This document shows, piece by piece, positions 1 through 12,130 of a DNA stretch of 64,000 nt. The position numbers and the translations under genes are program-made. Origin of the DNA: Varanus komodoensis (Eukaryota > Chordata > Lepidosauria > Squamata > Varanidae); the NCBI RefSeq assembly GCF_004798865.1, contig NW_025335268.1:85370934-85434933 (forward strand), written 5' to 3'. The notes below the pieces were generated by a model. That model was given only the letters and a program-made list of their open reading frames with translations. It had not been told where the DNA came from and ran no database searches. How positions within the stretch are numbered: the first letter of the stretch is position 1; the number at the start of each line of letters is the position of its first letter.

Positions 1-962
1 GGACCAAAACTGGTGACATAGATGTCTGTTTTCACCTCAGTTATTCTTTCTACAGCAAAAGAAATACAGACAGTAAATCAACCATGGTTGTATCAGTTCT
101 CAGAAGTGACGAGGAAGCAACTAATTTTATAGCAATAATGAAGTTGAGGGGTGTCCAAAGAAGAGTCTGCAACCTACACTCCTTAGCTTAATTTCAAAAA
201 CTCTCCACAAGCAATCTGTTCAGCACCAAGGAAGGGGTCACAGCTGAGAGGGGCCATGACTCTGTTAAGGAGCACATGCTTTTCATTTAGACATTCCCAG
301 GCTCAAGCCCTAGGATCTCCACGCAGGACTGGGAAAGCTGTCCGAAACTCCAGAGTGCCTCTGTCAATCATTGTCAACAATGCCAGACTGGATGGACCAA
401 TGGCTCAAGCCAGCCTCCTAGGTTCCAATGACCTCTAGTAGGAGTGATCCACCCCTCATCCCCAATCAGCCTGCTCAGTAGAGAAGAGGAAGAGGAGAGA
501 TGGAGGGTAAAGTTGGTGATAGGAATGTATGAGAGGGGAGTGGGGTGGCCCTACACACTTTGGCTCTGTTCTTGCCCATGCCTCACTTTAACCACGTCAG
601 TGCACAGCCATTGACAGATTACCCCTTGGGGGAAAAACCTGAACCCTAACCCCATCCCTGCTGTGGAAGCTGCTGTAGAAACATCCTCGCTACTGTCATG
701 CCAAGCCGTGCTTCCATCCACCAGTGGTATCCTGTCTGTCTTGGTAAATGCTATAAAATGTCTGAGCAATTACCATATCCAGGTGGGGCCATCAAGAGCA
801 GGCCTGACTGGTCACCTGCTGAAGTCCCCCAGGAAGGCCCTCTGGACCTTCTGCTCTTCACCACTACAACCTGCCTGTTTACCTGCCTCCTTCTCTGGTG
901 TAGACAATGCTGAGGAGGAGGAGGAACCGATGCAGGTATTTGCTCACTGGCTGGCTGCCTCT

Positions 963-999
<37 letters not shown>

Positions 1000-2181
1000 G
1001 CACGGATGAAGACGAGGATGAGTTCCTAGGATGCAAATGGTGACAATGGTTGTGCAAAGATAAGTCAGGGAGCCCACTGCGGCTGTTTGATCTAAGGGCC
1101 TTCAAAAACCTGGAATTGGCACTAGCTGGTGCTAACTACAGCACTAAACGTGTTTTGGTGCTCAATGTATGTCACAAAAGTATAGAAATAAGTGGCAGTA
1201 GAAAAGCAGCCTACAAGAGCAGTGCAGGGGAAGTCCTGCACGGCACAGGGAGTAAGTGCCTGTTTCTTGGCACGGGACTGGGCCCAAGCATCTGTATGCC
1301 TTTGTGTGTACACTACTTCCACAGATGGGCGATGTCTCTGCGCATAAAAGTGGGCCGACAAGGAGTCGTCCCCTTCACTGAAATAAATAAATCATGGATA
1401 ACTGAAATAGACGGGATAGCTTTATAGGCCAGGTGCCTGTGCACCTGTATTAGTGCCCAGTTCCTATGAATCACTGAAGTGTCGATGCTTTGATTTTAAA
1501 GTAATCTCTTCGCATTGCTTTGAAAAAAACTTGAATGGTAAAATTAAAACATGTTGCAGCATGCAATTTCACAAGGTAGTTGCATTTAGAAGCATTGGTA
1601 CGGTTCTACTCTTAACTATCAATTCATGTCTCTCTGACCTACAGTCCTTCAATCAAGGTTTGGCACATCTTTTTCAGCACAAATTAGAGTTCCCCCTGGC
1701 CCTATTCATTCTGGCTTCATAGAATGGCAGCTTAAAAATAAATGTGGGGCCATGAAGATAAAGAGAAATTTCACCAATGATTTCAATGCAGTTCAGTAAT
1801 ATGGCTAAAGCTGGCCAATTTTACACCACAACATTTTGCCAGCCAAAATAAAATCTTGTACATCTTTAGAAACTGTGGGGGCACTTGACTATTCCTATAG
1901 TTGAGAGAAATGTAATATTCATTGGTTCACACCATATTGCCACTGTCAGATACCTAGATAACGGATCTGCCTGCTGTACCATTTTGTGATGCAAGTGATA
2001 GCACACAATTAACTGAAGCAGATGGGTGGCATGCTCAATGTTTCCTTCCAGATATGAAAGGAAAGAACCTCTCCTACAGATAAGTACTCTTTAGCATTTA
2101 TGAATTAAAATTAGAAGCACACTTCACTCATTCATACTAGAATAGGACAGTATGTGTGGGTGTGTGCGCATGCACACTCAC
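1..2181. other. Unique intergenic DNA, no gene recognised
   Basis: Apart from the CAAG microsatellite listed separately, I see no repeat family, exon with both splice sites, or RNA gene here. Open frames of up to about 126 codons occur at 0.66-1.43 kb on both strands. They overlap each other, lack splice context and recall no protein, so I read them as chance. Confidence 0.6.
963..994. repeat. (CAAG)8 microsatellite
   Basis: Eight uninterrupted CAAG units are followed by a short CAG run. It is a simple tandem repeat with no coding or regulatory signal. Confidence 0.95.
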
Positions 2182-2414
2182 ATTTATTTATTTATACTGT
2201 GATTTATATCCTGTCTTTTTCCTACAAAGGGCTCAAGGCAGCTTACATCTCCTCCTCCATCTTATCCCCACAACAACAGCCCTGTGAGGTAGGTTGGGCT
2301 GAGAGCCTGTGACTGGCCCAAAGTCACCCAGTTGGCTCCATGGCTGAGTGGGGACTAGAACCCAGATCCTCTGAGTCCCAGTCCCATGCTCTTAACCACC
2401 ACACCACACTGGCC
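2182..2414 (-). repeat. Sauria-type tRNA-derived SINE
   Basis: Read on the minus strand, the block starts with a tRNA-like head (GGCCAGTGTGGTG, then GGTTAAGAGC). It continues with the central GGGTGACTTTGGGCCAGTCA and CCTACCTCACAGGG boxes and ends in a GTAAGCTGCC...GGATATAAAT tail with ATAAAT repeats. That is the order of parts in the SINEs common in squamate genomes. It is nearly full length. The head abuts a TATC/TGTC microsatellite. Family assignment is from memory of the consensus. Confidence 0.8.
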
Positions 2415-2424
2415 TATTTATCTA

Positions 2425-2464
<40 letters not shown>
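2415..2464. repeat. (TATC)n/(TGTC)n microsatellite
   Basis: A compound tetranucleotide repeat, TATC units flanking a block of TGTC units, lies directly beside the head end of the SINE. TGTC units may be derived from TATC by an interior T-to-G change that then expanded. Confidence 0.95.
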
Positions 2465-2825
2465 CAATATTTTTAGAACAACTTTTAGGACCAAACACTC
2501 ACAGTGCAGCACAAAAGGTGGAAATATCCATCAATAACAATAATAAAGATAAACAGACACAATGATGTAATACCAACAGTTCAGTTAAGGACAAGACCTC
2601 AGTAGATCTGTAGTATGCGTGTATGTATAGCAAGTGGGTAAGAAGATGGAGGCCAGAAGTTGGATGCTCCCACCTTCTGATGTATCGGTAGAAAAACTTG
2701 TACCCACTAGACAATTTGGAATACAACTTCAATATCCAGTGCTCATTGCTCATGCTGAGTGGGGCTAATAAGAGGTATGCTTTAAAATATTTGGAAGATG
2801 TCAGGATACCCACCTGTGATGCAGG

Positions 2826-3065
2826 TGGCTATCAAGAACAGGGCCTTCTCCATGGTGGCACCTTGTTAGTGGAGCTCTCTCAGTATGTCTAACCAACTAG
2901 TACTTATTTCAGTGGATGGTAAGCACCAACTAAAAATATTTGGTTACCAAGGCATTAAGTGGTCCTTAAATGCTGTATTTAGTTGGTCTCTGATAGGTTA
3001 TGGCTGGCACCATTTTATTATTTTGTTCCATTTTTAGAAATATTATTTTAAATCCTATGAGCATG
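2826..3065 (+). repeat. L2-like LINE 3' end fragment
   Basis: The stretch CAGGGCCTTCTCCATGGTGG, followed by a purine/T-rich decay region with ATTATTTT runs, resembles the end of the L2 reverse-transcriptase ORF and its 3' UTR as seen in reptile genomes. It is strongly decayed and has no open frame of note. The boundaries are approximate. Confidence 0.5.
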
Positions 3066-3976
3066 ATCTGTCCCATGGATATCTGAGGCTTTCAGGGGAC
3101 ACCAATAGAATCTGATGGAGTTTGGTCAAGTAGACAAAGTAAAAACACAAAGCAGATAAAATCCAGTCAGTGCTGGTAAGTCAAGGTGCAGCAGGCAACG
3201 CTAAGGTAGAAATCATGTTATGCAGAGAGCAGATCTTAAATAGCTCCAAGTAAGCTGTTTTAGCTAAATTCTCTCCATTGTGGGGAATGAAAAGGTGTTG
3301 TCTTGCTGATGAACTAATGCCAAAGATTAGGGATGCTGACAAAACCTAAAGCATGGTCAGCTTGGTTCTCTGTACCCCTCTAGAGGACGTAACTGGTCTG
3401 TTAAGGCGCCCTCACCTAATTTAACTGTCAGTGCTTTTTGAAAGGCTGGGACGAAGATCCTTCTGCCAAAGTAGCACCCTCTGAATCAGATGAAGATGAG
3501 AGAGCAGCTCCCTCTGCCAGAAAGGTACTGAATAAGGCACTGACCAGCCATCTTTCCCCTGTAGAAGTAGCCTGAACTTCAGCCTGGTGCATCCCTTGAA
3601 GCACAATGAAATACCTGAGGTCCAAGGTCCATGAAAGAGGGGATCTCAGTAGCCACGGGAGGATGCAGATCTCCCTCTACATCCATGGCTATGGAAGTCC
3701 ATGGACAGAGAGGGAGAGCCATCCTTTCAAGGCTTCTCACTGATGGAAGCCTCTGCTTTCTTGGAGCTCCACCACTGGGTGTTCCAAGGGCAAAAAGGAC
3801 ATGTCCTATCAGCACAAGCACACCCAAGCCTTGGATGGAGTCGCTCCTTCACTGTGGATTCACCCTCCCCAGCCCTCTTTGGGATGGGCTTGAAGTCTTC
3901 CTTGAACATTTGTATTAAAGATGGGCTATAAATATTGGATACAATCAAGCAAATGTTACTGCTTGAGGCTTAGATG
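3066..3976. other. Unique intergenic DNA
   Basis: No repeat family or supported exon was seen. Overlapping frames on both strands at 3.4-3.95 kb have no splice context and are treated as chance. Confidence 0.5.
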
Positions 3977-4126
3977 CCGAGAGCCAGTGCAATGGTTAGC
4001 AGGCCAGAGTGAAGGCCCGGGGAATTCAGGTTCCAGTCTTCACTCAGCCAGGAAGCTCACTGGGTGCCTTTGGGTCAGTCACTCCACCAAACCATTTCCC
4101 ACTCTCCCATCTCCTTGATAGGTCAA
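3977..4126 (+). repeat. Sauria-type tRNA-derived SINE, 3'-truncated
   Basis: This plus-strand copy begins with GAGAGCCAGTGCAATGGTTA (tRNA-like head) and passes through TTCAGGTTCCAGTCTTCACT and GGGTGCCTTTGGGTCAGTCA. It then breaks up in C/T-rich sequence beside a CA repeat, and the tail is not recognisable. It belongs to the same broad family as the copy at 2.2-2.4 kb, in opposite orientation. Confidence 0.75.
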
Positions 4127-4130
4127 TGAA

Positions 4131-4147
4131 CACACACACACACACAC
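4131..4147. repeat. (CA)n microsatellite
   Basis: A short CA dinucleotide tract at the decayed end of a SINE. Confidence 0.9.
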
Positions 4148-4700
4148 GGTGAGGAGAGGAGGGGAGGGGATCTGCCTTTTCCATGACTGTCCTGAGCATA
4201 GTGTGACACATTACAAGTCTCTGGACAGGGACTTCAACTCTGACTTTAAAACCTTTTAACATGCAAAAAGAAAAGGGGGACAAAGAGTTATGGGGGGAGA
4301 GTTCTGCTCCCCCTTGACCAAGTTCAGGCTCATCCCCTGTTGCAGGGCTGGGGGATGTTTTTCAGCCTGAGAGGTGAACTGGTGTTAAGCAAGCACATCA
4401 TGGGCTGCCAGGCAGCAATGGAGAGACTCCCCCCCCATCTGCTGAAATGTGTCCCCAGCATGATTGCCCAAGCCCCATTCTCTCTCTCAATAACTCCTAT
4501 ACACACCAACTCCCTTATGTATAGTCATGTCAGCCCTCTGCTGCAAGAAAACTTCCGAGGAGCCACCACTGGTATCAGTCAGGTATTGTTTAAAGCCTAC
4601 ATGAAGCAGGAAAAGTCAGAGCAACAAAGGATCAGCTGGTCCTTCTCTCCTCGCCACAAATGTTCCCCTTTTACAAGCCTCCATCAGCACCAAGGGGAGT

Positions 4701-4726
4701 TTGAGTTTTTGCTTTGAGTTTTTGCT
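4701..4726. repeat. 13-bp perfect tandem duplication
   Basis: The unit TTGAGTTTTTGCT occurs twice in a row without mismatch. It is probably a replication slippage product. Confidence 0.9.
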
Positions 4727-4849
4727 TTGCATGCAGCATGGAGGAGTTTCACTCCACCAATGAGAGGTACAGGAAGGAGCAGAGGTCTTCCCTGTCCCTG
4801 CCTTACTGGGAGAAAACTGCATGTTGTATTAAGTTTTCTTCCAGAAACC

Positions 4850-5640
4850 ATTCATTCATTCATTCAAAACATTTCTGATCCCTCTCCACTCCATTCAATA
4901 GATTCTCAGGCAGTGGCAGCAACTACAAGCACTAAAGTATCTACAGCTGGCCCTCCACATTTGCGGGGTTAGGGTCACAAGACCCCCATGAAAATGAAAA
5001 AACTGCAAATATCTCGAGAGAAAAACCGTGAATATCTCTAGAGTCTCTGTGCCCACTGAGAGACAAAGCACATGAGTGAGGCTGGGTAGGACTGAGACAA
5101 TGCGCATGGCATCCCCAAATAGAGTGTGCAGACCGCAGTTCTTTAGTGCACTGAAACTCAGAAATAACCAAATCCATGAAAGTTCAACCTGTGAAAGACA
5201 AGGTTTGACTGTACATCAAAACATCTAAAATATGCAATAAAACCATAATACGAACAATAAAATAGTCATAATTAAATCCATACTAAAGGTCAAAGCATTT
5301 TAAAAATCAGACTGCCTGGCATAATAATTATAATTTCATATGGCATTTGAAAATATTTAATGGGGGTTCCAAGCACATCTCATTGGGAAGGACATTCCAG
5401 AACTGGGGTGCCACCACTGAAAAGATACCCTGCTTTCCTGTTACACAATAAGATGTATACTTGTAGGAACATGTAGCCTACCTCCCAGGCCTGGGCGAAG
5501 CCTGTTATCATACCCATCCAGCAGGCCATCCAGAATCCTGGTGAATATCGTGATGTTATCATTGGTATCATATTTCCCTGAAGCTGTTGGCATTTGTGAG
5601 AAGCTGTTAAAAGGGCGAAAGTTGGAGACAACATCAATAA
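4850..5640. repeat. Unclassified dispersed repeat, split by a MITE
   Basis: Flanking the MITE at 4944-5211 are AT-rich blocks with AATAAAACCATAATACGAAC-like runs, and then a segment with GGAAGGACATTCCAG and GGGGTGCCACCACTGAAAAG. The same order (A-rich stretch, then a GTGTTCCAGAGCCTTGGGGC-type box and GCCACCAAGAAGGCC) is seen at 44.5-45.2 kb. I read both as copies of one dispersed squamate repeat. I do not know its class with confidence. Confidence 0.4.
4944..5211. mobile_element. Tigger/pogo-like MITE with TA target duplication
   Basis: The element starts CAGCTGGCCCTCCAC and ends ...CAAGGTTTGACTG, with TA on both outer sides (4942-4943 and 5212-5213). The left end closely matches the pogo/Tigger terminal motif (CAG..GGCCCTCC, then TTTGCGG). 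The inner sequence carries repeated AAAAACTGCAAATAT and CGTGAATATCTCTAGAG motifs. At 268 bp it has no transposase and would have depended on an autonomous relative. The two ends match each other only loosely, which suggests age. Confidence 0.7.
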
Positions 5641-5703
5641 AGATTGGGAGACTTGACAGAGAAGAACTTTTGAAGGAGGAGTGAAGAAAAATGTAATTTT
5701 AAG

Positions 5704-5767
5704 AGAAATCTTTTACACAGGGAGTAAGCTATTTAAGAGTGGCTTACTCCCTGTGTAAAAGATTTCT
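5704..5767. repeat. Perfect 26-bp inverted repeat with 12-nt loop
   Basis: The left arm 5704-5729 begins AGAAATCTTTTACACAGGGA. It is the exact reverse complement of the right arm 5742-5767, and the loop is TATTTAAGAGTG. There is no mismatch over 26 pairs, and pairing stops abruptly outside the arms. It could be a recent foldback or MITE, or a hairpin RNA source. Perfect pairing is less typical of an animal microRNA precursor. Confidence 0.9.
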
Positions 5768-6089
5768 GCCTTCATCATACATTTTCACCTAGCTGCTTTC
5801 ACATCATCCCCCCCACCACCCTCCACATACACCTTTACTTAATTCAGGGGTGGGGAGCCTCTTTCAACTCAAGGGTTCAATGCAATGTCAAGGAAGTGCC
5901 TGGGGACCACATTCCAGTGGCAAGCAGGGCTAAAGGCAAAAGACCAAAAGTATCAGCCTGCTTTTTCTGTCAGTAACCAGCCTTAGGAGAGGCATTTCAG
6001 ACGGTTAGAATGGGGGGTGGGGAGGCATTCAGATGAATGAATGGTAGTTGGGAGTATGGCCATCTAACTTACCCCCTGTTACCATCATG

Positions 6090-6530
6090 AGAAACCACAG
6101 AATCCTAGAGTTGGTAGTGATCTCAAAGGTCATTAAATTCTGCAATCCCCATCAGTGTAGGAGCTCTGCTGGTACAGCATACCTGACAGGTGGCCATGAA
6201 CACATGCCTTAAAAACCCACTACCTCATATCAACCAGAATAGTTTTCCTAATGTTTTGTTGAAATCCCTTTTCTTCTGTTTTGAAACTGGTTCAGGTCTT
6301 ACCCTCTGGAACATCTGATGAGTTCCATCTTCTATGTGATAGCTTTTCAGATATTTGAAGATAGGCAGCATATCACATGTTAATCCCCCTTTCTCTGTGC
6401 TAAAGAATTTTGACAAATCTTTGCACTCTAAGGCCTTCTCCATGCAATTTGCTTCCTTTACCCCTTCAATTTTGAACACCTTTCCTGCTGAAATACACCT
6501 CTCTACTTATTCATCTTGTCATCTATAAAG
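6090..6530 (-). repeat. CR1 LINE 3' end, antisense
   Basis: The plus strand shows the reverse complement of a CR1 3' region: CACAGAATCCTAGAGTTGG, then a CTCAAAGGTCATTAAATTCTG box, TCTGTGCTAA and a TTTGCACTCTAAGGCCTTCTC region. It has a typical CR1 3' order and is heavily diverged. The longest frame in it (about 84 codons on the minus strand) is not CR1 reverse transcriptase but UTR sequence. Confidence 0.65.
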
Positions 6531-6774
6531 TGCAGATGAGATGCTAACTTCTTTGTTGACAGTAATATTTTGAATGGCAAGTGTGGCTCACATGACTGAA
6601 TGTTCTTCCCTAGACACAGAAATCTAGCATGCCAGGGACAGAGCTAGGCTAAAGAAACCTTCTCTATGATGTACTAATGCTCTGTGTGAAGGGTAGATAT
6701 TATATGGAGCAAACGCAATCATATGAACCCACATATGCAGTTTAAAATGATGCATTTGCAAGAAAATAAGAAGA

Positions 6775-7175
6775 GTTGTGTTGGACCTGACCAAAGTAAG
6801 ACCTATCAAGTCCAACATTCAGTGGTTAACCAGATGTTTTTGAAGTAGCCACATACAGAACGAGGTTCCTGCTTGTGTTCCCTAGCAAGGAGTGTACAGA
6901 GGGTACATATTGTCTCTGATATGGAAGGTAACATATAGACATCATGAATAGTAGCCATCAATAGCAAGATCTCTATGCATTTCTCTAACACACTGTTAAA
7001 GACATCCAAGTTGGGTTATCATCATGAAATCTCATGGTACTGAATTGCATTGCTTCACTATACACTGTGTAAAGAAGTACTTCATTTTATCTATCCTGAA
7101 TCTCTCATTATTCAGCTCTGTTGGATATTCCCAGGTTCTAGTATTATGAGAGGGGAAGAATGACTCCTTTAAGAT
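6775..7175 (-). repeat. CR1-type LINE 3' end, antisense
   Basis: The order AAGAGTTGTGTTGGACCTGA, AACCAGATGTTTTTGAAGTAG, TAGTAGCCATCAATAGCAAG, AAGACATCCAAGTTGGG, GTGTAAAGAAGTACTTCATT, CAGGTTCTAGTATTATGAGA matches the squamate CR1/L3-like 3' UTR read backwards. A second copy of the same family lies at 61.8-62.7 kb. It is 5'-truncated and old. Confidence 0.75.
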
Positions 7176-10100
7176 TGTACATGACAAACCACTGCCACCA
7201 TCACCACCAGCATGTATGTAAAGTCAAAACTGGTTTCTTTTTGTTGGTTGGTTTTGTTTTTGGTTGGTTTGTTTTATGCCCCACTGTGACAGCCTGTCTC
7301 TTTTTAATCTCTATAGGATAAGTCCCCTTCTTCATGCAGAATGATTAAAAGAAAACCAACACTTTTCTGGTTGCTTGATTTCCCATCAAGTCATACCATG
7401 TGTTTTTTAGGCTCCCCACCGCTGTCCCTGCACTTTCTTCTCTCCTGCTACACTCATGCCTGCCTAGCAGGGCCAGCTATTCCATAAAGCAGAGTGAGGC
7501 AACCAGCTCAGGCAGCAGATGCCAGGTGACAGCAATAGTAGCATCCCGTCTGTCACTCCCGAATTCCCTGGTTGTTCTCCTGCATTGGAGGACTCAACTT
7601 AATATGCCATACAATGTCCCTTGTTCACTTAAACTAGCTTGTAGCTTCGGGTGTAGTGGATGATGCTACCATGAGCCAGTCTTGAAGTAAGATTCCACTG
7701 CCAGTCCAACTGGCTTCTGTGTGTGGAATGTGAAAGGGCTGCCATCTTGTCCTTCCCCTCAAGAAGCAGAATGTCTTAGGTAGCACTGCTGGTTAGTCAC
7801 AAGACTCTGAGTCAAGTAAATGGGAAAAAGGCATTGCCCTAACTTAAAGATTAGCAGCCTCTATATCAAAGGAGTTGCTTCCTAAATTGCTGCTGCTTGC
7901 CATCAACAATCCATGCTAATGAAGTTGCACCCATAGGGTCAAATTCTGACATCAGCTACACAAAGTTTCTAACACAATTTTAATCCAGCAGTAGAGCAAA
8001 AATAGTATATACTATTGAAGCATACACTGAGCAAAACCATACTAGAAGTCAGGTTTTCAGACTACCAACCCCATATAGCCATTCCTAAAATAGACAAGAA
8101 ACGTGGCATCTGGGCTGGAGTAGGAAATAGGACATGCCGAATAGCTGTTGCAGGCACATCACCAGCATAAATATTAGCCCTCTTAATTACAAGCAAATGA
8201 GAATGGCAAGTATCCAGATTGGCAGCACTATGTATAACATGATGCCCCAAGTAATATTATGGTAAATATCCAATAAGTTAAAAAGAAGCCCTGTTATCAG
8301 AAAAGAACTACCACAATATATAGGAATATAAGTCAGAGCTTCTGTCACGTTAAACAAGGATGTTGAGACTCAGGCTTAGAAGCCAAATCGGGGCCTTCTG
8401 CAGTCTCCAGATGATCAAGCTTCCATTTCAACATCACCAGATAAATCATGCTTCCCTACCCTCTGCAATGGTTTCCTGGCTTTTGCAGTTTATTTCCCCA
8501 TTCTAAAAAAATGAAATGTCCCTCTTGCAGTCACAGGCAGTAAGAGCAGCAAGATAAAAAATGCGAGGGCTTGGGCCCTTCTCCCTTCCCCCCACTATTG
8601 GAATTCACCACCACCCTTACCAAAAATAGAATTCAGCTGAAAGAAGTTTGACATCTCTTCATTAAAAGATGCTCAAGAGACCCGTACACCAATGTTCTAA
8701 CTGCTTACTTCAGATCAATATATGAATGGAGACCTCCCCTTACCTTTGTCATTTCTGGCCTGTCCTGTTAGACCTTCCTCTTTCCAGTTCCCCTTTCTCC
8801 TTCTAGCTGCCTGTGGACCACTCCCTTTTTCCTTGACCCCTTGCCTTCTTAGGCCTTTACCTTCTCTTTTCCTGCGTGTCTCCTCCTTTTACCCCCCTTT
8901 CCTTGTTTCCTTTGCTGCTTGTTCTCCCTCTATCACATGTGTTGACCAGGCAACAGAAGTCAGAGATGCTTAGAATCAGAGCAGCTTCTTAGAATGATCC
9001 TTCTATCTTCCCCGCCTTTCTATGGCGAGAAGGCAGCAAACGATTCTTCCACATTTGATAGGGTACAGATATAGATGCCACTTGCACATGGATGCATAGA
9101 AGAACATTTGGTCTGCCTTTTCTAAGGGATCATTCTTAGAAAGCTGTATTTTACACACACACACACACACACCAATATTAACATAGTTTAATAGTTTTTT
9201 CCCCAGTTTATGTTTTTGTTTCATTTTGTTCAAATTGTATACAAAATACAAAAAAAAAAAAAAAAGTGGGGCAGCTCAGCCAGTCACTGACAGAAAGCTC
9301 ATCTTGGCCACGAAATCTCTGATAGCACTCCGATACTTGATCCCTATTGCTGGGTTCAGTGGTTGAAGCCTTGCTAGTCTCTATACTCTTTAGCGATTGT
9401 CTCCTTGGGGTGAACAGTCATTCTACCAGGAGCAGATACAAGCATAAAAGAACTTTATGTATGCTTGAAAAATAGAGCTCCTAACCTTAAGGAATACCGC
9501 AATTGTATGTTGATCTTTAATTCTTGTCTCCCTGAAAGCAATCTAAAAAATTCCTTCTGGCCATTATGTATGTTTGAAAGGGCTAAAGTCTAGAAACGTA
9601 TTTAGAACTGCAGAAGCAGCAAGCCAAGTAAGCTCAGACTAGTGAGAAAAGCAACTAACGTTTTTACTGTTTGCCTAGTGAGGCTGAAACATGGAAGGAG
9701 CTGAAACCTTTTGAGCAATTTTTCTTCTCTAAGGGCAGTAAAAGGATACCATCAAGTCTTTCCCCTCAATGGATTGAAAAAAAAATGAAATTGTACTTTA
9801 AGGAACATTAAGACTAAGAAATGCTCATGATTCTTGTCAAATGCAAGCCTCTCCCGCTCCTGGTATTCTCTAGAAGCAATTACATCCTAGTTATGTAATA
9901 TAATATAAGTACCTAGAGCACTACATTGTAAAACTATCTGAAAACAAGGAATCCAAGGAGCTATTTGGAAAGACAAGTCTGCGCTGTTTGGTACATGGCC
10001 AGCTGACATGTTCTGGAAATGTGCCAGTGAGTTTTCCTTTATTCCACAAACTATTAATGCTTCATAGAGCTTTGGTGCAATTTCTATTTAAAGCTGCCTA

Positions 10101-11042
10101 TAAAGAAAAAAACTTGGGGGGGGGTGTTGGAGAGAGAAAAGGGAAAACTTGGAGTCTGAAATATATTTCCAGTAATTTCTAAAGGCTAATTTTGTATCAT
10201 GTGCAAAGCATGCCATCAAATAACTCACAGAATATCAGCAAGTTACCTCTCTCTCTCACACACACATACAACTGCTCATATGATCTGACAGGCTGTGAAC
10301 CAAATAGTGACTGAGACAGTGAAACTGAAAATGCCAAATGACTTAGCTTTCTGTGAGTGCTGTGAGCCCTCTCCCACCCTGATATCAGATTTTATTCTGA
10401 TGGACATTTTTGATGGTCTCAGTGAAACTGAACTGATTGTACTATTGGATTGTTTTGGCAAGAGGCACAACTGCTTGATTCAGCACATATTTACCTGTGC
10501 AAAAGGTTTGCTGTTAGCATTTTTAATTTTGCAAGCTTCTCCAATATCAGAAAGCGAGCTCAGCACCCATAATTGCTCCATGTATTCTGTTGGCTACCAT
10601 GAGCAGTTGGGTAAAAGTGTCTGAGATAAATGTAGCACTCTTGTGAATGGGCACTTAGGAAAACAAGCCAGCTAAGGAAAATTAAGCTCCTCTGTTTACA
10701 TATAGACTGCACTGATGGCTATTCTGAAGCTTCAGTTCTTTATAATTAAAGAAGTTAAAGTATTAAAGATAGTTTCCAGTTGGTAAGTTAAAAAAATGCT
10801 ACTGGGAAAATCCATTCTGGGCCTCCTTATAGTTTCTTACACACAAAAACATTATTGTGGAACACTTTCTATGAAACTCGCATGTAGATCAGCATCTTTG
10901 ATCCTGATAATGTTAAATGTGTATTTCTCCGACATACACCCTGTAGCCCACAGTGTGATAGTACCATTGTACATGACACAAAATCCTTGTATATACACAG
11001 AGAAGTACCTCTACAAAGGAAAGAGATCTGGTGTTACATCAA
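7176..11042. other. Unique intergenic DNA with two minor simple repeats
   Basis: I recognise no gene or repeat family. A CA tract (9153-9172) and an A run (about 9250-9265) are present, and a small TC/CA stretch lies near 10.25 kb. Frames at 7400-7663, 9988-10182 and 10295-10624 have no splice support. Confidence 0.5.
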
Positions 11043-11192
11043 TCTTCCCCAGTTTGGTGCTTTGCACAACCTGGAGACTTCTAGATGTATTGGGCAACAA
11101 CTCTCAGCATTCCCAACCATTGACCATGCTGTCTGGGTTTGATGGAATCTGGAATCCAAGATATTTGGAGGGCACCAGGTTGAGGAAGGCTG
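11043..11192. mobile_element. Short hairpin MITE (about 150 bp)
   Basis: The ends are CTTCCCCAGTTTGGTGC and GCACCAGGTTGAGGAAG, a terminal inverted repeat with a few mismatches. Inside are TAGATGTATTGGGCAACAAC and TCTGGAATCCAAGATATTTG arms that also pair. This matches the small palindromic element common in squamates whose consensus contains CCAGATGTTTTGGACTACAA. Several diverged copies occur in this window. It has no coding capacity. Confidence 0.7.
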
Positions 11193-12032
11193 TTCCAGCT
11201 ACTGTACCAGAGTGGTATATATATACTCGTGTTTCCCATCTCTTTCAATCATATATTCCATCAGCAAAATCAATTATCTGAGCACTGTCCTTTACATTGC
11301 CAAACAGCAATGCACACAAAGGGTACCAGTATGTTTACATGAGGACCTGCAGTTTGCAGAAGTATAAAAAATAATTAGGGAAAAAGATTCTAATCTCCCA
11401 CCCAGCCAAAATGAGCATGCTCCATGGCTGTCGAACTCTGATTTTGAGGGCATGGTGAAAACCAGGGGAGAGGAAGAGGGAACGGAGTGGGGTGCTTGGA
11501 AGAGGGACAGTTCTACACTGCAAATATTGGTACAGGTTCCACATATGCCTTCCTGTTCCACAAGTTCAACAATGTTGAAAGACAAAAGGGACATTGTTTT
11601 ATTGAATGGCATGGTGGCACTTAGGCACTGCCAAAAAACAGCAGAAAAGAGAACACAATTTGCATTACATGTTACATATATTAGTCATGTGTATGTAGAT
11701 GCAAATTTAGAAATAATTACTATAATCTAAATAGAAATAAAATAAAACTCAGCATAGTGGGGAATACAGTGACCAAATGACCTGTGTGTCTGCTTGCCCA
11801 GCTGCTAAGTTTGGATGGCCAACTTGAAGTTCCCTGCTTGCCTTCCTTATGGCTCTTTTATCTTTTAATAAACTCTTCAGATAGAGGATAACTTCAGAGG
11901 GCTGTCCTCTATAAAATAGGACCCATGATAATGGGTTTGAGCAAAGCAATAATTTTCTTCAGATCAGAAAAAAAAATCATGGCTCTAAATAAAATTTAGA
12001 AGACTAAATTTTTAGAAGACTAAAGACTAAAG

Positions 12033-12130
12033 GAGCCTTTTCCAACCAGAGTTTTGGACTACAATTCCCAGAAATCCTGGCTATTGGCTAGGTAGGAGGA
12101 TGATGGGAACTGAAATTCAAAATGTTCAAA
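12033..12130. mobile_element. Short hairpin MITE, partial
   Basis: CCTTTTCCAACCAGAGTTTT, GGACTACAATTCCCAGAAAT and GGGAACTGAAATTCAAAATG form the paired arms of the same element family as at 11.04 kb. The ends are less clear. Confidence 0.6.

Noticed and set aside
10796-11281. 161-codon plus-strand frame
   Set aside because: Its second half is the hairpin MITE at 11043-11192, so the frame is accidental.
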